This document shows, in pieces, positions 1 to 8,226 of a stretch of DNA of 22,611 nt (positions within the stretch are counted from its first letter, which is position 1; each line of letters opens with the position of its first letter). The DNA comes from Succinatimonas sp. UBA6849 (lineage in GTDB: Bacteria; Pseudomonadota; Gammaproteobacteria; Enterobacterales; Succinivibrionaceae): contig DKDL01000108.1 of the NCBI GenBank assembly GCA_002449335.1, positions 10,055 to 32,665 on the forward strand, written 5' to 3'. Below the pieces are notes generated by a model. That model was given only the letters and a program-made list of their open reading frames with translations, was not told the DNA's origin and did no database searches. Made by a program: the position numbers and the translations under genes.

Positions 1-404
1 ATAGCTTCATCTGTACCGTGTAAATAAGACTCAAACCAGCCCCAACCGAATATGGCAGTAAACACAGGGGAGAGCAGCATACCTACTAAAGACACCATAA
101 GCACGATAAAGCCTAAGGTTCCAGAAGTCCTATTTAAAAGATCTTTTAGAGCTTTTTTGTCCTGTGTTTCTTTGGTTTTACTCATTACAGGAACGAAGGC
201 CTGAGAGAAAGCACCTTCAGCAAACAGCCTTCTAAAGAAGTTTGGAATTCTGTTTGCAAAGAAATATACGTCAGCTGAAAGAGATGCTCCTAATAGAGAA
301 GCAATAGCAATATCTCTTAGCATTCCTAAGATACGAGAAAGAAAGGTAGCAAAGGCAGTAATCGCTCCAGACTTAAGTAGTCCTGATTTTTTCTTGCTTT
401 CCAC
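1..404 (-). CDS. murJ: Lipid II flippase MurJ (MviN), N-terminal part, cut by window edge
   Basis: MurJ flips lipid II across the inner membrane for peptidoglycan synthesis. The visible 134 codons match the family's N-terminus: residues 20-30 read TFLSRILGMLR, 39-52 include a GASLSADVYFFANR stretch, followed by IPNFFRRLFAEGAFSQAFVPV (about 53-73), the family's best conserved segment. A second hydrophobic membrane segment starts near residue 97. The likely start is GTG at 402-404, preceded by AAGGA at suitable spacing; no ATG lies upstream in frame. The gene runs off the left edge, so the remaining roughly three quarters is missing. It is transcribed away from the AT-rich region at 405-2036. 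The assignment is from remembered family motifs and is firm. Confidence 0.93.
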   Translation of the reverse strand, partial: MESKKKSGLLKSGAITAFATFLSRILGMLRDIAIASLLGASLSADVYFFANRIPNFFRRLFAEGAFSQAFVPVMSKTKETQDKKALKDLLNRTSGTLGFIVLMVSLVGMLLSPVFTAIFGWGWFESYLHGTDEA

Positions 405-572
405 TTTTAGATCCTTATTAGATTTTATAAGAGCACAGCTTTTGTAAGAGGCTGTTAAAAACTGTTGTAAACATTGTTCCTTTTAAATGAATGTACTTAA
501 TAAAGATAATCTCTAAACAATGTTAATAAATTCCGGTCACATCATATCAGAAAAGAAATTTGATGATGCAGA

Positions 573-614
573 TAAATAAGAAAAGATACAAGGTAAATAA
601 GAAAAGATACAAAG
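573..614. repeat. Two tandem 21-bp AT-rich repeats beside the DnaA-box cluster
   Basis: TAAATAAGAAAAGATACAA occurs at 573-591 and again at 594-612; the units are 21 bp long and differ only in their last bases. They lie about 150 bp from the first DnaA-like box, on the murJ side. Such AT-rich direct repeats could be part of a DNA-unwinding element or a protein-binding iteron, but two copies alone prove neither. Confidence 0.7.
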
Positions 615-764
615 AAAGAACCTCACAAGAAAAATCAAAGCTACAAAATTGCTAAGACCATAAACCAAAGTGTCAAAATTTTCATAAATTGAGGTAAAAA
701 TGGTAATTTCATAAATGAAAGTAAAAGTATATTTTATTGTACATAGATCTTTATAACCACAACC

Positions 765-1714
765 TGTGGAAAACATTGTGGAAATAGGTTGAAAGTGTGG
801 AAAACTTCGATTTGAATGGGGATTAGAACTTGTGGAAAAGAAAATTAAAAAAGGCTTGCAAATTATAAAGTGTTTAATATTCAATAGGTTAATTAAATTA
901 CCTGAATTTGTGCAATATAAATTTAACCATTGTGAAAAATTTATCTGAAAAGTGCATAAAACAAGGATGTGGATAAATCAGAAAATTAGTTAAACATAAA
1001 GCGACTATATAAAAATATCTTTAAATACAAAATGATAACTACAAAATATGGATATTACATTATCTTACGAGAATATAATTACAGTTTTGTAAATTATAAG
1101 AGGTTGTGAATTAGTTAATAACAGCTGTGGAAAAGTTAGGGGATAAAAATTTTTTACTTGCTTAAAATTGTGAAATGTTAGCCTGATGTCAATAGAATTT
1201 ATAAAAATAATATATTTTGCTTTCAACAAGTTAAATTATTTATTCACAAGTAAAATGAGTAATATTTCTTAATAACAATTAACAGGCAGTTTTCCACAAT
1301 TAGTGGAAAAGTAATTGTCAAATTTGGTTGACATTTTTACATCCCTTGTAAAAATGCGAGGTTGAGAAGAGTTAAGAAAAGTCTGTTCTAGTTGCTTTTA
1401 ACAGATCATAAAAATAGATGTGTTGACACTAACAAACTGTTTAAAGGTTAATATCTATTTAAGATTAAATTCACAAATGAAAATTATTTAATTAAAGTAA
1501 TTTAAAAACAATAAGATAAATTGTAAATATGCTATTTTGCTTTTGTTATTCATCTGTTAAATATATTTTTATAGATTTATGACCTCTAAGTTCTTTTTAT
1601 TTTTTCTAAATGTGAAAATTATCTTTTTCCTCCACTTGCTGTGGATAGTTGTGGAAAACTCTGTGGATTGTCGTGGAAACTGTGGAAAAATCACATTGCA
1701 ATCTCTGTGGAAAA
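765..1714. other. Cluster of DnaA-box-like 9-mers, candidate oriC
   Basis: The gap 405-2036 contains no credible gene and is very AT-rich. Exact TGTGGAAAA occurs at 765, 796, 831, 1126, 1650, 1681 and 1706, and its complement TTTTCCACA at 1290. TGTGGATAA is at 968 and TTATTCACA at 1240; both fit the classical TTATNCACA consensus. Near matches are at 777, 951, 1105, 1302, 1640 and 1662. Such density is typical of a chromosomal replication origin or a DnaA-titration site. Against a textbook enterobacterial oriC: GATC sites are few and the flanking genes are murJ and frsA rather than mnmG/mioC or dnaA. The short open frames inside (537-884 minus, 1579-1776, 1832-2056) are low-complexity and not convincing genes. 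Confidence 0.6.
1290..1310. repeat. Inverted repeat formed by two facing DnaA-like boxes
   Basis: TTTTCCAC (1290-1297) and GTGGAAAA (1303-1310) form a perfect 8-bp inverted repeat around AATTA. It reads as one exact and one near-exact DnaA-like box in opposite orientation. A second inverted repeat, TGTCAA (1316-1321) with TTGACA (1328-1333), follows directly, and the TTGACA could also serve as a -35 element, although the -10 downstream is poor. Confidence 0.65.
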
Positions 1715-2036
1715 CTTATGTTATTGTTGATAAGTTGATTCTAATATCTTATTTATTGATTTTGAAATCAGCATAAGAATCACATATAGCTTTGTTTTAA
1801 ACAATTTTAGTTTTCGCCTTTTTGACCATAAGTGAATTTCTGTTTTTTTACTCTTCTATTGTGCTTTTCTTGCAGTCTGTTTTTTGAGGATAGTCTATTT
1901 GAGATTGCTCTAATTTTCTTAATTCTGCTCTTTTTGTGTTCATTGTTACTGTCTAATGCAAGTTTGCTTATTCTCTTGTACAATGGCTTTAATTATTTAG
2001 CTTGTACAAATGTACTTGTCATTAAAGGATTGGCAC

Positions 2037-3296
2037 ATGCTTTCTCAAAACCTTAGCGAAACACTATTTAAACCTAAGTTTGAATACCCTGAAACTTCAA
2101 TGATTTCAAATTCAGGTGTAGATCTGCCAGTTCTTTCAAGACATGATCCTCTTTTAGGTTTCCACAAGAATTTTTACCGTCCTATCTTTAAATTCTCTTG
2201 GGTATTGTCTGGTGGAAATGCACTAGATATTGATGAAGCAATTGCAAACATCAGTGTTTCTAAAAATCAGAGAAATCGTGAAAAGTGTTTTGATACTGTA
2301 AAAGACTATGGTTCAGGCAATTGGATTTATGAATTCAATTCAATTGCTCAAAGACGTGTAACCGCAGCTCATGCCTGTGAAGAAAAGCAGGATTTTGAAG
2401 GTGCGGGGCACAACTACAGAATGGCAGCACGCTATTATGCCATTGCCTCTTATCCAAATTTAAAATCAGATGTACTAGCTTTAGAGTCTGATACCCTGTG
2501 CAGACAGACTTATAAGAAGGTCTTTGCTGTAAGCTCATCTGTGGGTGTTTTAATTGAAGATACTTTTACTGTCAGTGGAAAAAAGGTAACTGGTTATCTT
2601 CATTTGCCTGATAACAAGCAGGTTTACCCATGTGTAATCTGTGCTTGTACTTATGAGCAGAGCTTTTCCTCATTCTATAGAGTTTTTGAAAATCACTTTA
2701 AGAATGCCGGCATCGCCATGTATGTTGTGGAAATGCCTGGTATCGGTGCCTGTGAAAAACTTAATTTAAATGATCATTTTTCAGCTGTAATCGAAGGCGC
2801 AATTGAGCATTTACAGACAGTAAAATCTGTAGATTCAACTAATATTGGTCTTTTCGGCTCAGGTATTGCAGGTACTGCTTGTATTAGAGCTGCTATCCTG
2901 CATCAGAACAGTGTGAAAGCTTTAGGACTTCCAGCTCCTTACGTTCATTCTTTTTATACCGATCCTAAGATCTTAAATTCACTGCCGTTGTGCTTAAGAT
3001 CATCATTCTGTAACAGATTAGATCTTGATGCTGCTAACTGGGATCTGGTAATTCCTCGTTTTAAAGCCTTCTCTTTAAAAACACAGGGCTTGTTATCAAC
3101 TTCAGGAAGATGCTCAGTCCCCACACTCATCTGTGCAACCGAAAGATCAGTAGTTACAAAAGATGACATCAGAATGCTTGAGAATAACTTCAAAGATGTA
3201 TCCACTCTGTGGATGAAGAATGAAGGTTATGCAATGTTCATCAAGACTATGACCAAGAGCATCTGTTCATTTTTTGCAGAGAAATTTAATTCATAA
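2037..3296 (+). CDS. frsA: FrsA-like (YafA, DUF1100) alpha/beta-hydrolase-fold protein
   Basis: The protein of 419 residues matches E. coli FrsA from its first residues (NLSETLFKPKFEYPETS) through the middle (YGSGNWIYEF; NYRMAARYYAIASYPNLKSD) to the C-terminus (RFKAFSLKTQGLL). FrsA binds the glucose PTS protein IIA(Glc) in enterics and affects the respiration/fermentation balance; its enzymatic activity is debated. The fold is alpha/beta hydrolase, but the nucleophile elbow (LFGSGIAG, about residue 275) lacks a serine at the nucleophile position, as E. coli FrsA does. I chose ATG 2037 because AAAGGA sits at 2024-2029 and homology begins there; an in-frame ATG at 2010 adds nine unsupported residues. 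frsA lies near proB-proA in E. coli too, which supports the call. Confidence 0.9.
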   Translation: MLSQNLSETLFKPKFEYPETSMISNSGVDLPVLSRHDPLLGFHKNFYRPIFKFSWVLSGGNALDIDEAIANISVSKNQRNREKCFDTVKDYGSGNWIYEFNSIAQRRVTAAHACEEKQDFEGAGHNYRMAARYYAIASYPNLKSDVLALESDTLCRQTYKKVFAVSSSVGVLIEDTFTVSGKKVTGYLHLPDNKQVYPCVICACTYEQSFSSFYRVFENHFKNAGIAMYVVEMPGIGACEKLNLNDHFSAVIEGAIEHLQTVKSVDSTNIGLFGSGIAGTACIRAAILHQNSVKALGLPAPYVHSFYTDPKILNSLPLCLRSSFCNRLDLDAANWDLVIPRFKAFSLKTQGLLSTSGRCSVPTLICATERSVVTKDDIRMLENNFKDVSTLWMKNEGYAMFIKTMTKSICSFFAEKFNS

Positions 3297-3300
3297 GTTC

Positions 3301-3388
3301 TTTTAACCTAATGATTAAAGCTCACAATTGATTAAAAATCAGTAGTTACATCAGGTTAAAAACTAAATTACCAACATGCAAAGCATGT
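3301..3388 (+). promoter_or_regulatory. Inverted repeats in the proB leader
   Basis: Two symmetric elements lie between frsA and proB. TTTTAACCT (3301-3309) and AGGTTAAAA (3353-3361) are a perfect 9-bp inverted repeat 43 bp apart. ACATGC-AAA-GCATGT (3374-3388) is a perfect 15-bp palindrome ending about 10 bases before the proB ATG, where a ribosome binding site should be; no clear purine-rich ribosome binding site is seen. The palindrome could be an operator or a hairpin that limits translation of proB. The regulator is unknown. Confidence 0.4.
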
Positions 3389-3397
3389 ATAAGTATC

Positions 3398-4516
3398 ATG
3401 AAATCATTAAAAAATCAGACAATCGTAATCAAACTAGGAACTAGTACTTTAACTCATGGCTCTAAAAAGTTAGACAGAGCCCATATGCTTGAGATCGTAA
3501 GAGTTGTGCACAAACTTGTAGAACAGCATGCAAAAGTGATCTTAGTGTCATCAGGTGCCATGGCTGCAGGTAGAGAACTCTTAGGCTATCCAGACTTACC
3601 TAAAGATGTTCGCTACAAGCAGATGCTAGCTTCCATAGGTCAGGTAAAGTTAATTGAAGAGTGGGCTCAACTCTTTTCAATTTACTCTTTAAATGTAGGT
3701 CAGATTTTAATTACCAGAGCCGATCTTGAGAGTCGTGAGCGTTATTTAAACGCAAGAGACACACTCTTTGCTCAGTTAGAATTAGGCATTATTCCTATTA
3801 TTAACGAAAACGATGCTGTAAGTATTTCTGAAATTAAAGTTGGCGATAATGACAACTTAGCAGCACTATCTGCTGTTTTAGTTGAAGCTGATAAGGTGAT
3901 TTTGCTTACAGATCAGGATGGGTTATATACAGCTGATCCTCGCAAAAACAAAGATGCCAAGCTTATAAGAAACGTTGATACTATTGATGAGCATATCATT
4001 GAGATCGCAGGTGGCAGTGGTACTACACTAGGTACTGGTGGTATGGCTACAAAGATCAAGGCAGCACAGGTTGCAACTCAAGCTGGTGTTGAGATGATCA
4101 TTGCCTCAGGTGAGAATCCTTCAATTATCCTAGAGCTCGTTCATGGTCAGGGTAATGCTACTTTCTTTAAGCCTTCTAAAAAGCCTGTATTAGCAAGAAA
4201 GTCATGGATTAGTTCAGCTACTCGCGCTCTAGGATCTATTACCATTGATGATGGCGCGGTTAATGCTCTTATAAACAAAGGCTCAAGTCTGTTACCAAAA
4301 GGCATTGTAAATGTCGAAGATGAGTTCTTACGTGGTGCTACAGTCTATGTTAAAGATCAAAAGGGTAATGTAATTGCTAGAGGTATCACCAGATACTCTT
4401 CAGATGAATTAAACCTTATCAAAAAGAAGAGCTCAGCCTCTATTGAAAAGATCTTAGGCTTTACTCATGGAGATGAAGCTATCCACCGTGATGACTTGGT
4501 GGTAGTGGAGAAATAA
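3398..4516 (+). CDS. proB: Glutamate 5-kinase (ProB)
   Basis: ProB phosphorylates glutamate to gamma-glutamyl phosphate, the first and feedback-controlled step of proline synthesis in the cytoplasm. The 372 residues are the usual length. The amino acid kinase domain (about 1-260) shows IVIKLGTSTLT at 9-19, VILVSSGAMAAGR, the INENDAVS substrate loop, KVGDNDNLAALSA, LLTDQDGLYTADPR, and TLGTGGMATKIKAA. The C-terminal part (about 275-365) is a PUA domain containing the SSLLPKGIVNVEGxF-type segment, here SSLLPKGIVNVEDEF. ProA follows 77 bp downstream on the same strand, as in the classical proBA operon. Confidence 0.97.
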   Translation: MKSLKNQTIVIKLGTSTLTHGSKKLDRAHMLEIVRVVHKLVEQHAKVILVSSGAMAAGRELLGYPDLPKDVRYKQMLASIGQVKLIEEWAQLFSIYSLNVGQILITRADLESRERYLNARDTLFAQLELGIIPIINENDAVSISEIKVGDNDNLAALSAVLVEADKVILLTDQDGLYTADPRKNKDAKLIRNVDTIDEHIIEIAGGSGTTLGTGGMATKIKAAQVATQAGVEMIIASGENPSIILELVHGQGNATFFKPSKKPVLARKSWISSATRALGSITIDDGAVNALINKGSSLLPKGIVNVEDEFLRGATVYVKDQKGNVIARGITRYSSDELNLIKKKSSASIEKILGFTHGDEAIHRDDLVVVEK

Positions 4517-4593
4517 GAGTGGTTAATTTACATAAAAGGTAAAACCTAAAAGCAAAAGTAAGCTTCAAAACAAACGATTTATAGGAAAACATC

Positions 4594-5850
4594 ATGTTAG
4601 ATATTAAAGAAATTGCAAAGAAGGCAAGAAACGCAGGTTATGATTATTCAATCTTGGATACTAAAAGTAAGAATGATGCTTTGTATGCGATTGCAGATGA
4701 ACTTGAGAATAACCGCGAAGCTATCTTTTCTGTAAATGCTACTGATGTTGAAAACGCCAGAAATAATGGTCTTAACGAAGCTTTAGTGGACAGATTAACC
4801 ATCACTGACAGCAGATTCCGTGAAATGGTTGAAGGTGTCAGAAAAGTAGCTGTACTCGATGATCCTGTGGGCAGAATTTATGATGGTAGAACTCTTCCTA
4901 ATGGGCTTACCTTAGTTAAGAAATCTGTTCCTTTTGGTGTAGTAGGTGTGATTTATGAGTCACGTCCTAATGTAACCGTGGATATTGCAGCTTTATGTCT
5001 AAAATCAGGTAACGCCTGCTTCTTAAGAGGTGGATCTGAAGCTTTTAACACTAACTGTATGCTTCATTCTCTGATTGTAAAAGCATTAAAAGAGAAAGGT
5101 CTAAATCCTGATGGTGTAAGCTTCTTAGAAAGCACTGACAGAGAGATGGTAAAGCAGATGTTAGCTTTAAATGAGTACATTGATGTGCTCATTCCTCGTG
5201 GCGGTGAAAAGCTGCAGAGAATGTGTCAGCGTGAATCATCTATTCCAGTTATCATCGGTGGTTTTGGTATTTCTCATATTTTTGTGGATAAAACAGCTGA
5301 TCTTGAGAAGAGTGTTGATATTGTTATCAATGCAAAGACTCAAAAGCCATCAGCATGTAACAGCTTGGATACTTTACTGTTACATAAAGATATTGCCAGT
5401 GACTTTATTAAAATTCTTTTACCAAAGCTTGCTCAAAAGAACGTTGCTATCGTAGCACACGGTGATGCTGTATCTATGTGCAAGGATTATAACAACGTAG
5501 AAACAGGATCTGAGAGTGACTTTGATACAGAATTCTTATCTTTAAAGATGAACATTTCTATTGTTGATGATGTTTATGAAGCTATAGCTCATTTAAGACG
5601 TCATAAGGCATCACATTCAGATGCAATCTTAACTGACAGTAGAGAAAACTCTAAGTTATTCACTCAGGCAGCAGGTTCTGCTTGTGTATATGTAAATGCT
5701 TCTACAAGATTCTCAGATGGCGGTCAGTTCGGTCTTGGAGCTGAAGTTGCAATTTCAACACAAAAACTTCATGCAAGAGGACCTATGGCTCTTGAAGCTT
5801 TAACTACCTATCAGTATGTTTGTGAAGGCGATTACCTCTGTCGTTCTTAA
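4594..5850 (+). CDS. proA: Gamma-glutamyl phosphate reductase (ProA)
   Basis: ProA reduces gamma-glutamyl phosphate with NADPH to glutamate semialdehyde, the second step of proline synthesis. The length of 418 residues is normal. Diagnostic segments are VPFGVVGVIYESRPNVTVD (112-130), LKSGNACFLRGGSEA (136-150), the VLIPRGGEKL loop, and KTQKPSACNSLDTLL with catalytic Cys255; the C-terminus reads RFSDGGQFGLGAEVAISTQKLHARGP-like with DGGQFGLGAEVAIST intact. The start ATG at 4594 has AGGAAAA just upstream. It is co-directional with proB and followed by a terminator. Confidence 0.97.
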   Translation: MLDIKEIAKKARNAGYDYSILDTKSKNDALYAIADELENNREAIFSVNATDVENARNNGLNEALVDRLTITDSRFREMVEGVRKVAVLDDPVGRIYDGRTLPNGLTLVKKSVPFGVVGVIYESRPNVTVDIAALCLKSGNACFLRGGSEAFNTNCMLHSLIVKALKEKGLNPDGVSFLESTDREMVKQMLALNEYIDVLIPRGGEKLQRMCQRESSIPVIIGGFGISHIFVDKTADLEKSVDIVINAKTQKPSACNSLDTLLLHKDIASDFIKILLPKLAQKNVAIVAHGDAVSMCKDYNNVETGSESDFDTEFLSLKMNISIVDDVYEAIAHLRRHKASHSDAILTDSRENSKLFTQAAGSACVYVNASTRFSDGGQFGLGAEVAISTQKLHARGPMALEALTTYQYVCEGDYLCRS

Positions 5851-5891
5851 TTTCATATCTCTAGCTAGTTTTTAACATTCATTTCTCTAAG

Positions 5892-5921
5892 AGTGCGCTG
5901 ATCTATTGAGGGCGCGCTTTT
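5892..5921 (+). terminator. Rho-independent terminator after proBA
   Basis: AGTGCGC (5892-5898) pairs with GCGCGCT (5912-5918), one G-U wobble, followed by a T run. It lies about 40 bp past the proA stop and closes the proline genes. Confidence 0.75.
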
Positions 5922-6092
5922 GTCTTCTTGCCGTCTTCTTTAATTTGTTTTTCTATATAACAATATTCACTGAACCTATTTTGCTGTTTAAAATTATTTT
6001 ACCTCTTCTTTGAGACAGATTTTTTTTGCTGACAAATTAAATAACAATGTAATTATAAATCAAAATGATACATGAATATATTTAAATAAAAT

Positions 6093-6191
6093 TACATTTT
6101 TTGATGGCAGTTTTTCATTCAAAACTACATTTTTGGGAGGATTGATTTACTGAAAATCTACATTTTTTCGAGGATGAATTTACTAAAACTC
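6093..6191. repeat. Three degenerate 33-bp tandem repeats in the proA-modF gap
   Basis: TACATTTTT recurs at 6093, 6126 and 6159, exactly 33 bp apart. The second and third units also share a GAGGAT-like block and a GATTTACTGAAAATC/AATTTACTAAAACTC block; a fourth, weaker copy may start near 6192 (GCACTTTTTAAG). The whole gap 5922-6293 is otherwise AT-rich with no gene I can support. Confidence 0.55.
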
Positions 6192-6293
6192 AGCACTTTT
6201 TAAGACATAAAATAGTCAAATATTCAGATTTATTTTTTTGGTCAGCTTTATTTTGTATGTTTGTTAGAGCTTTGACGAAATTCTGTCTTATAT

Positions 6294-6328
6294 AAAAAAA
6301 GATCTGCAACTTTAAAGCTACAGATCTT
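6294..6328 (-). terminator. Terminator of modF (minus strand)
   Basis: AAGATCTG (6299-6306) and CAGATCTT (6321-6328) form a perfect 8-bp stem. Read on the minus strand it is followed by a run of Ts (complement of 6294-6300), placing it about 50 bp after the modF stop. Confidence 0.8.
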
Positions 6329-6375
6329 CTTGTCCAATCTAGTATTTTACTAATCTTTTAATAAAAGGCTATTTC

Positions 6376-7839
6376 TTACTTTGTAAGCTTTTCTTGTACA
6401 ACCTTAAAGTTATCGCCATCTTTTACAAATGACAGTCTGTTAGTAAAGCCTTCTGGTAAGTCCTCTTCATGATGAGAAACAAACAGAATGCTAGTGTTAC
6501 CGTTTTGCATTACATAGCTAATAAATGACTTTACTAAAGCTCTTGCGTAACCATCTAGACCCTGTAAAGGCTCATCAAGAATTAGTAGTGGAGGATTCTT
6601 AACTAGTGCTCTTACAATCAATAACAGTCTTTGCTGACCGAATGATAATGACTTAAATGAGTCATGCTCTCTGTCCTGAAGACCCGCCAGTCGTAACCAC
6701 TTTCTTGCAATAGCTACTTCTTCGTCTGAAGGCTGTTTGTAAAGGCCAATTGAGTCATAGAAGCCAGATAGAACTACATGAAGTGCAGGACCATTTACTC
6801 TGTAATCAAGATGAAGAGCACCAGATACTACACCATAGTACTTTTTGATATCCCAAATAGACTCACCAGTACCACGACGATAGCCGAATACGGTAACGTC
6901 ATTTGCATATACAAGAGGATTATCACCTGTGATCATGGACAGAAGGGTAGACTTACCTGCACCGTTAGGTCCCATGATATGCCACTGTTCACCTTTCTTT
7001 ACTTCAAAATCAAGATGATCTAAAACCACACGCTGATATTCAACTGTAACTTTCTTTAAAGAAACAATGGTGTCTCCTTTAATAGGTGGCAGTGCAAACT
7101 TAACTGGTGGTTTTGGCAGTGTTACATCAGGAATTGAAGCATAACCTAAGAGTGACTTTGCATCATCGTCAGCTTCAATTTCTTCACGTGAAGCCAGCTT
7201 TGAAATAGCACAGTTCTGAATGATACCCATTGAGGTCAAAGACTCCGGAATTTCAGTAGGTCTGTTAACAATCAATACTGTAGGAGTCTGATATTTAGTG
7301 TGGATCTCGTTAATCAGTTTCAATAATTCAGCACGAGTTTCAACATCCAGAGCATCAAAAGGCGTATCAAAAATGATTAGATTTGGTTTTGATGCTAATG
7401 CATGAGCTAAAAGTACCTTTCTGCCTTCACCGCCTGATAGCTGTCTAATAGGCTTTTCCATCAGTTTCTCAAGATTTAAGCCCTTGATTAAATCAGGAAG
7501 TAACTCAGGATCGTCATCTTTTAAGATTAAAGCTGGAGTAATACCTATTTCTTCTTCTGGAGTGGTGCAGTCAGAATTTCTCATCTCATAGTCAGCTTCA
7601 AATAATTCCATCTGCTTTTCAAATGAAACTAAAACTGGATGATAGTTAGTAGGTGCAACACCTGACTTTAAAGGTACCTCTCCATTTAAGGCTTTAGCAA
7701 TAGAAGTCTTACCGCTACCATTACCGCCGATTAGCACAATAAGATCATTAGGGGTAATTGTAAGTGATCCTAAATTAACGGTTCTTTCTTCATCTAGAGC
7801 AAAAACTGCTTCTGTAAAGGTAATAGTACGCTGTGTCAT
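6376..7839 (-). CDS. modF: ModF-type tandem ABC ATPase
   Basis: This 487-residue protein is two fused ABC ATPase domains with no membrane segments, as in E. coli ModF (PhrA), which is linked to molybdate transport by location and name rather than by a known mechanism. Domain 1 has Walker A GGNGSGKT (38-45) and LSGGE (134-138), but its Walker B ends FDTP (157-160), so Thr replaces the catalytic Glu. Domain 2 has Walker A GPNGAGKST (290-298), LSFGQQ (398-403), LILDEPLQGLD (419-429) and switch His (SHH, about 456). The stretch GTGESIWDIKKYYGVVSG closely resembles ModF. It stands alone here, without modABC, with its own terminator, and divergent from the stress-protein gene. Confidence 0.88.
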   Translation of the reverse strand: MTQRTITFTEAVFALDEERTVNLGSLTITPNDLIVLIGGNGSGKTSIAKALNGEVPLKSGVAPTNYHPVLVSFEKQMELFEADYEMRNSDCTTPEEEIGITPALILKDDDPELLPDLIKGLNLEKLMEKPIRQLSGGEGRKVLLAHALASKPNLIIFDTPFDALDVETRAELLKLINEIHTKYQTPTVLIVNRPTEIPESLTSMGIIQNCAISKLASREEIEADDDAKSLLGYASIPDVTLPKPPVKFALPPIKGDTIVSLKKVTVEYQRVVLDHLDFEVKKGEQWHIMGPNGAGKSTLLSMITGDNPLVYANDVTVFGYRRGTGESIWDIKKYYGVVSGALHLDYRVNGPALHVVLSGFYDSIGLYKQPSDEEVAIARKWLRLAGLQDREHDSFKSLSFGQQRLLLIVRALVKNPPLLILDEPLQGLDGYARALVKSFISYVMQNGNTSILFVSHHEEDLPEGFTNRLSFVKDGDNFKVVQEKLTK

Positions 7840-7903
7840 ATAAGCCTTTTAATAACCTTTTATATTTTAATCATTACGTTATGTGATTAGTGATTTAACA
7901 AAA

Positions 7904-7919
7904 TGTGATGTGTGTCATT
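7904..7919. promoter_or_regulatory. CRP-like site in the modF/usp divergent region
   Basis: TGTGA-N6-TCATT at 7904-7919 matches the CRP consensus TGTGA-N6-TCACA in eight of ten informative positions. It lies 65 bp upstream of modF and about 310 bp upstream of the usp gene, so modF is the nearer target. A second TGTGA occurs at about 7882. This is a weak, motif-only call. Confidence 0.3.
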
Positions 7920-7935
7920 ATAGGACCGTAATTTT

Positions 7936-7997
7936 AAAAGTGCAACATAAAAAGTAATACGTTGCATTTTATGCAATACAAGAGTGGTTGCACTTTT
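7936..7997. promoter_or_regulatory. Nested inverted repeats with GTTGCA cores
   Basis: AAAAGTGCAAC (7936-7946) and GTTGCACTTTT (7987-7997) are a perfect 11-bp inverted repeat. Between them lies a second dyad, TTGCAT-TTT-ATGCAA (about 7962-7976). Four GTTGCA/TGCAAC-type half-sites in 62 bp suggest binding of a dimeric regulator at two sites, or a large cruciform. The remaining part of the gap up to the usp gene (7998-8226) is AT-rich with nothing else recognised. Confidence 0.5.
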
Positions 7998-8226
7998 TTA
8001 TCACTTTGACCGTTAATATGCATGAAAAGAGAATGCCTGTGTTATATATCGCATTCTTGAATGCTCTCTGACAAAGCATAGAGAATCACTTTTATGATAA
8101 AAATTAAGCTATGTCGCATTATTTGGAAAAAACGAGGGCATTTATTTATTTTTCGTTTTAAAATCAAACTATAAAACGTTGAAAGTTCTTATTTAAGAAA
8201 AGTTATTTTTTAAGAAGGAGGTTACT

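Noticed and set aside
1328..1356. Strong promoter starting with TTGACA
   Set aside because: The -35 is perfect but the -10 at correct spacing is poor and no gene follows for 680 bp.
537..2056. Small open frames in the AT-rich region (537-884 minus, 1579-1776, 1832-2056)
   Set aside because: They are low-complexity Phe/Leu/Ile-rich translations that run through DnaA-like boxes, with no ribosome binding sites and no recognisable family.
6093..6191. CRISPR array from regularly spaced repeats
   Set aside because: Units are contiguous and degenerate, there are no distinct spacers and no cas genes.
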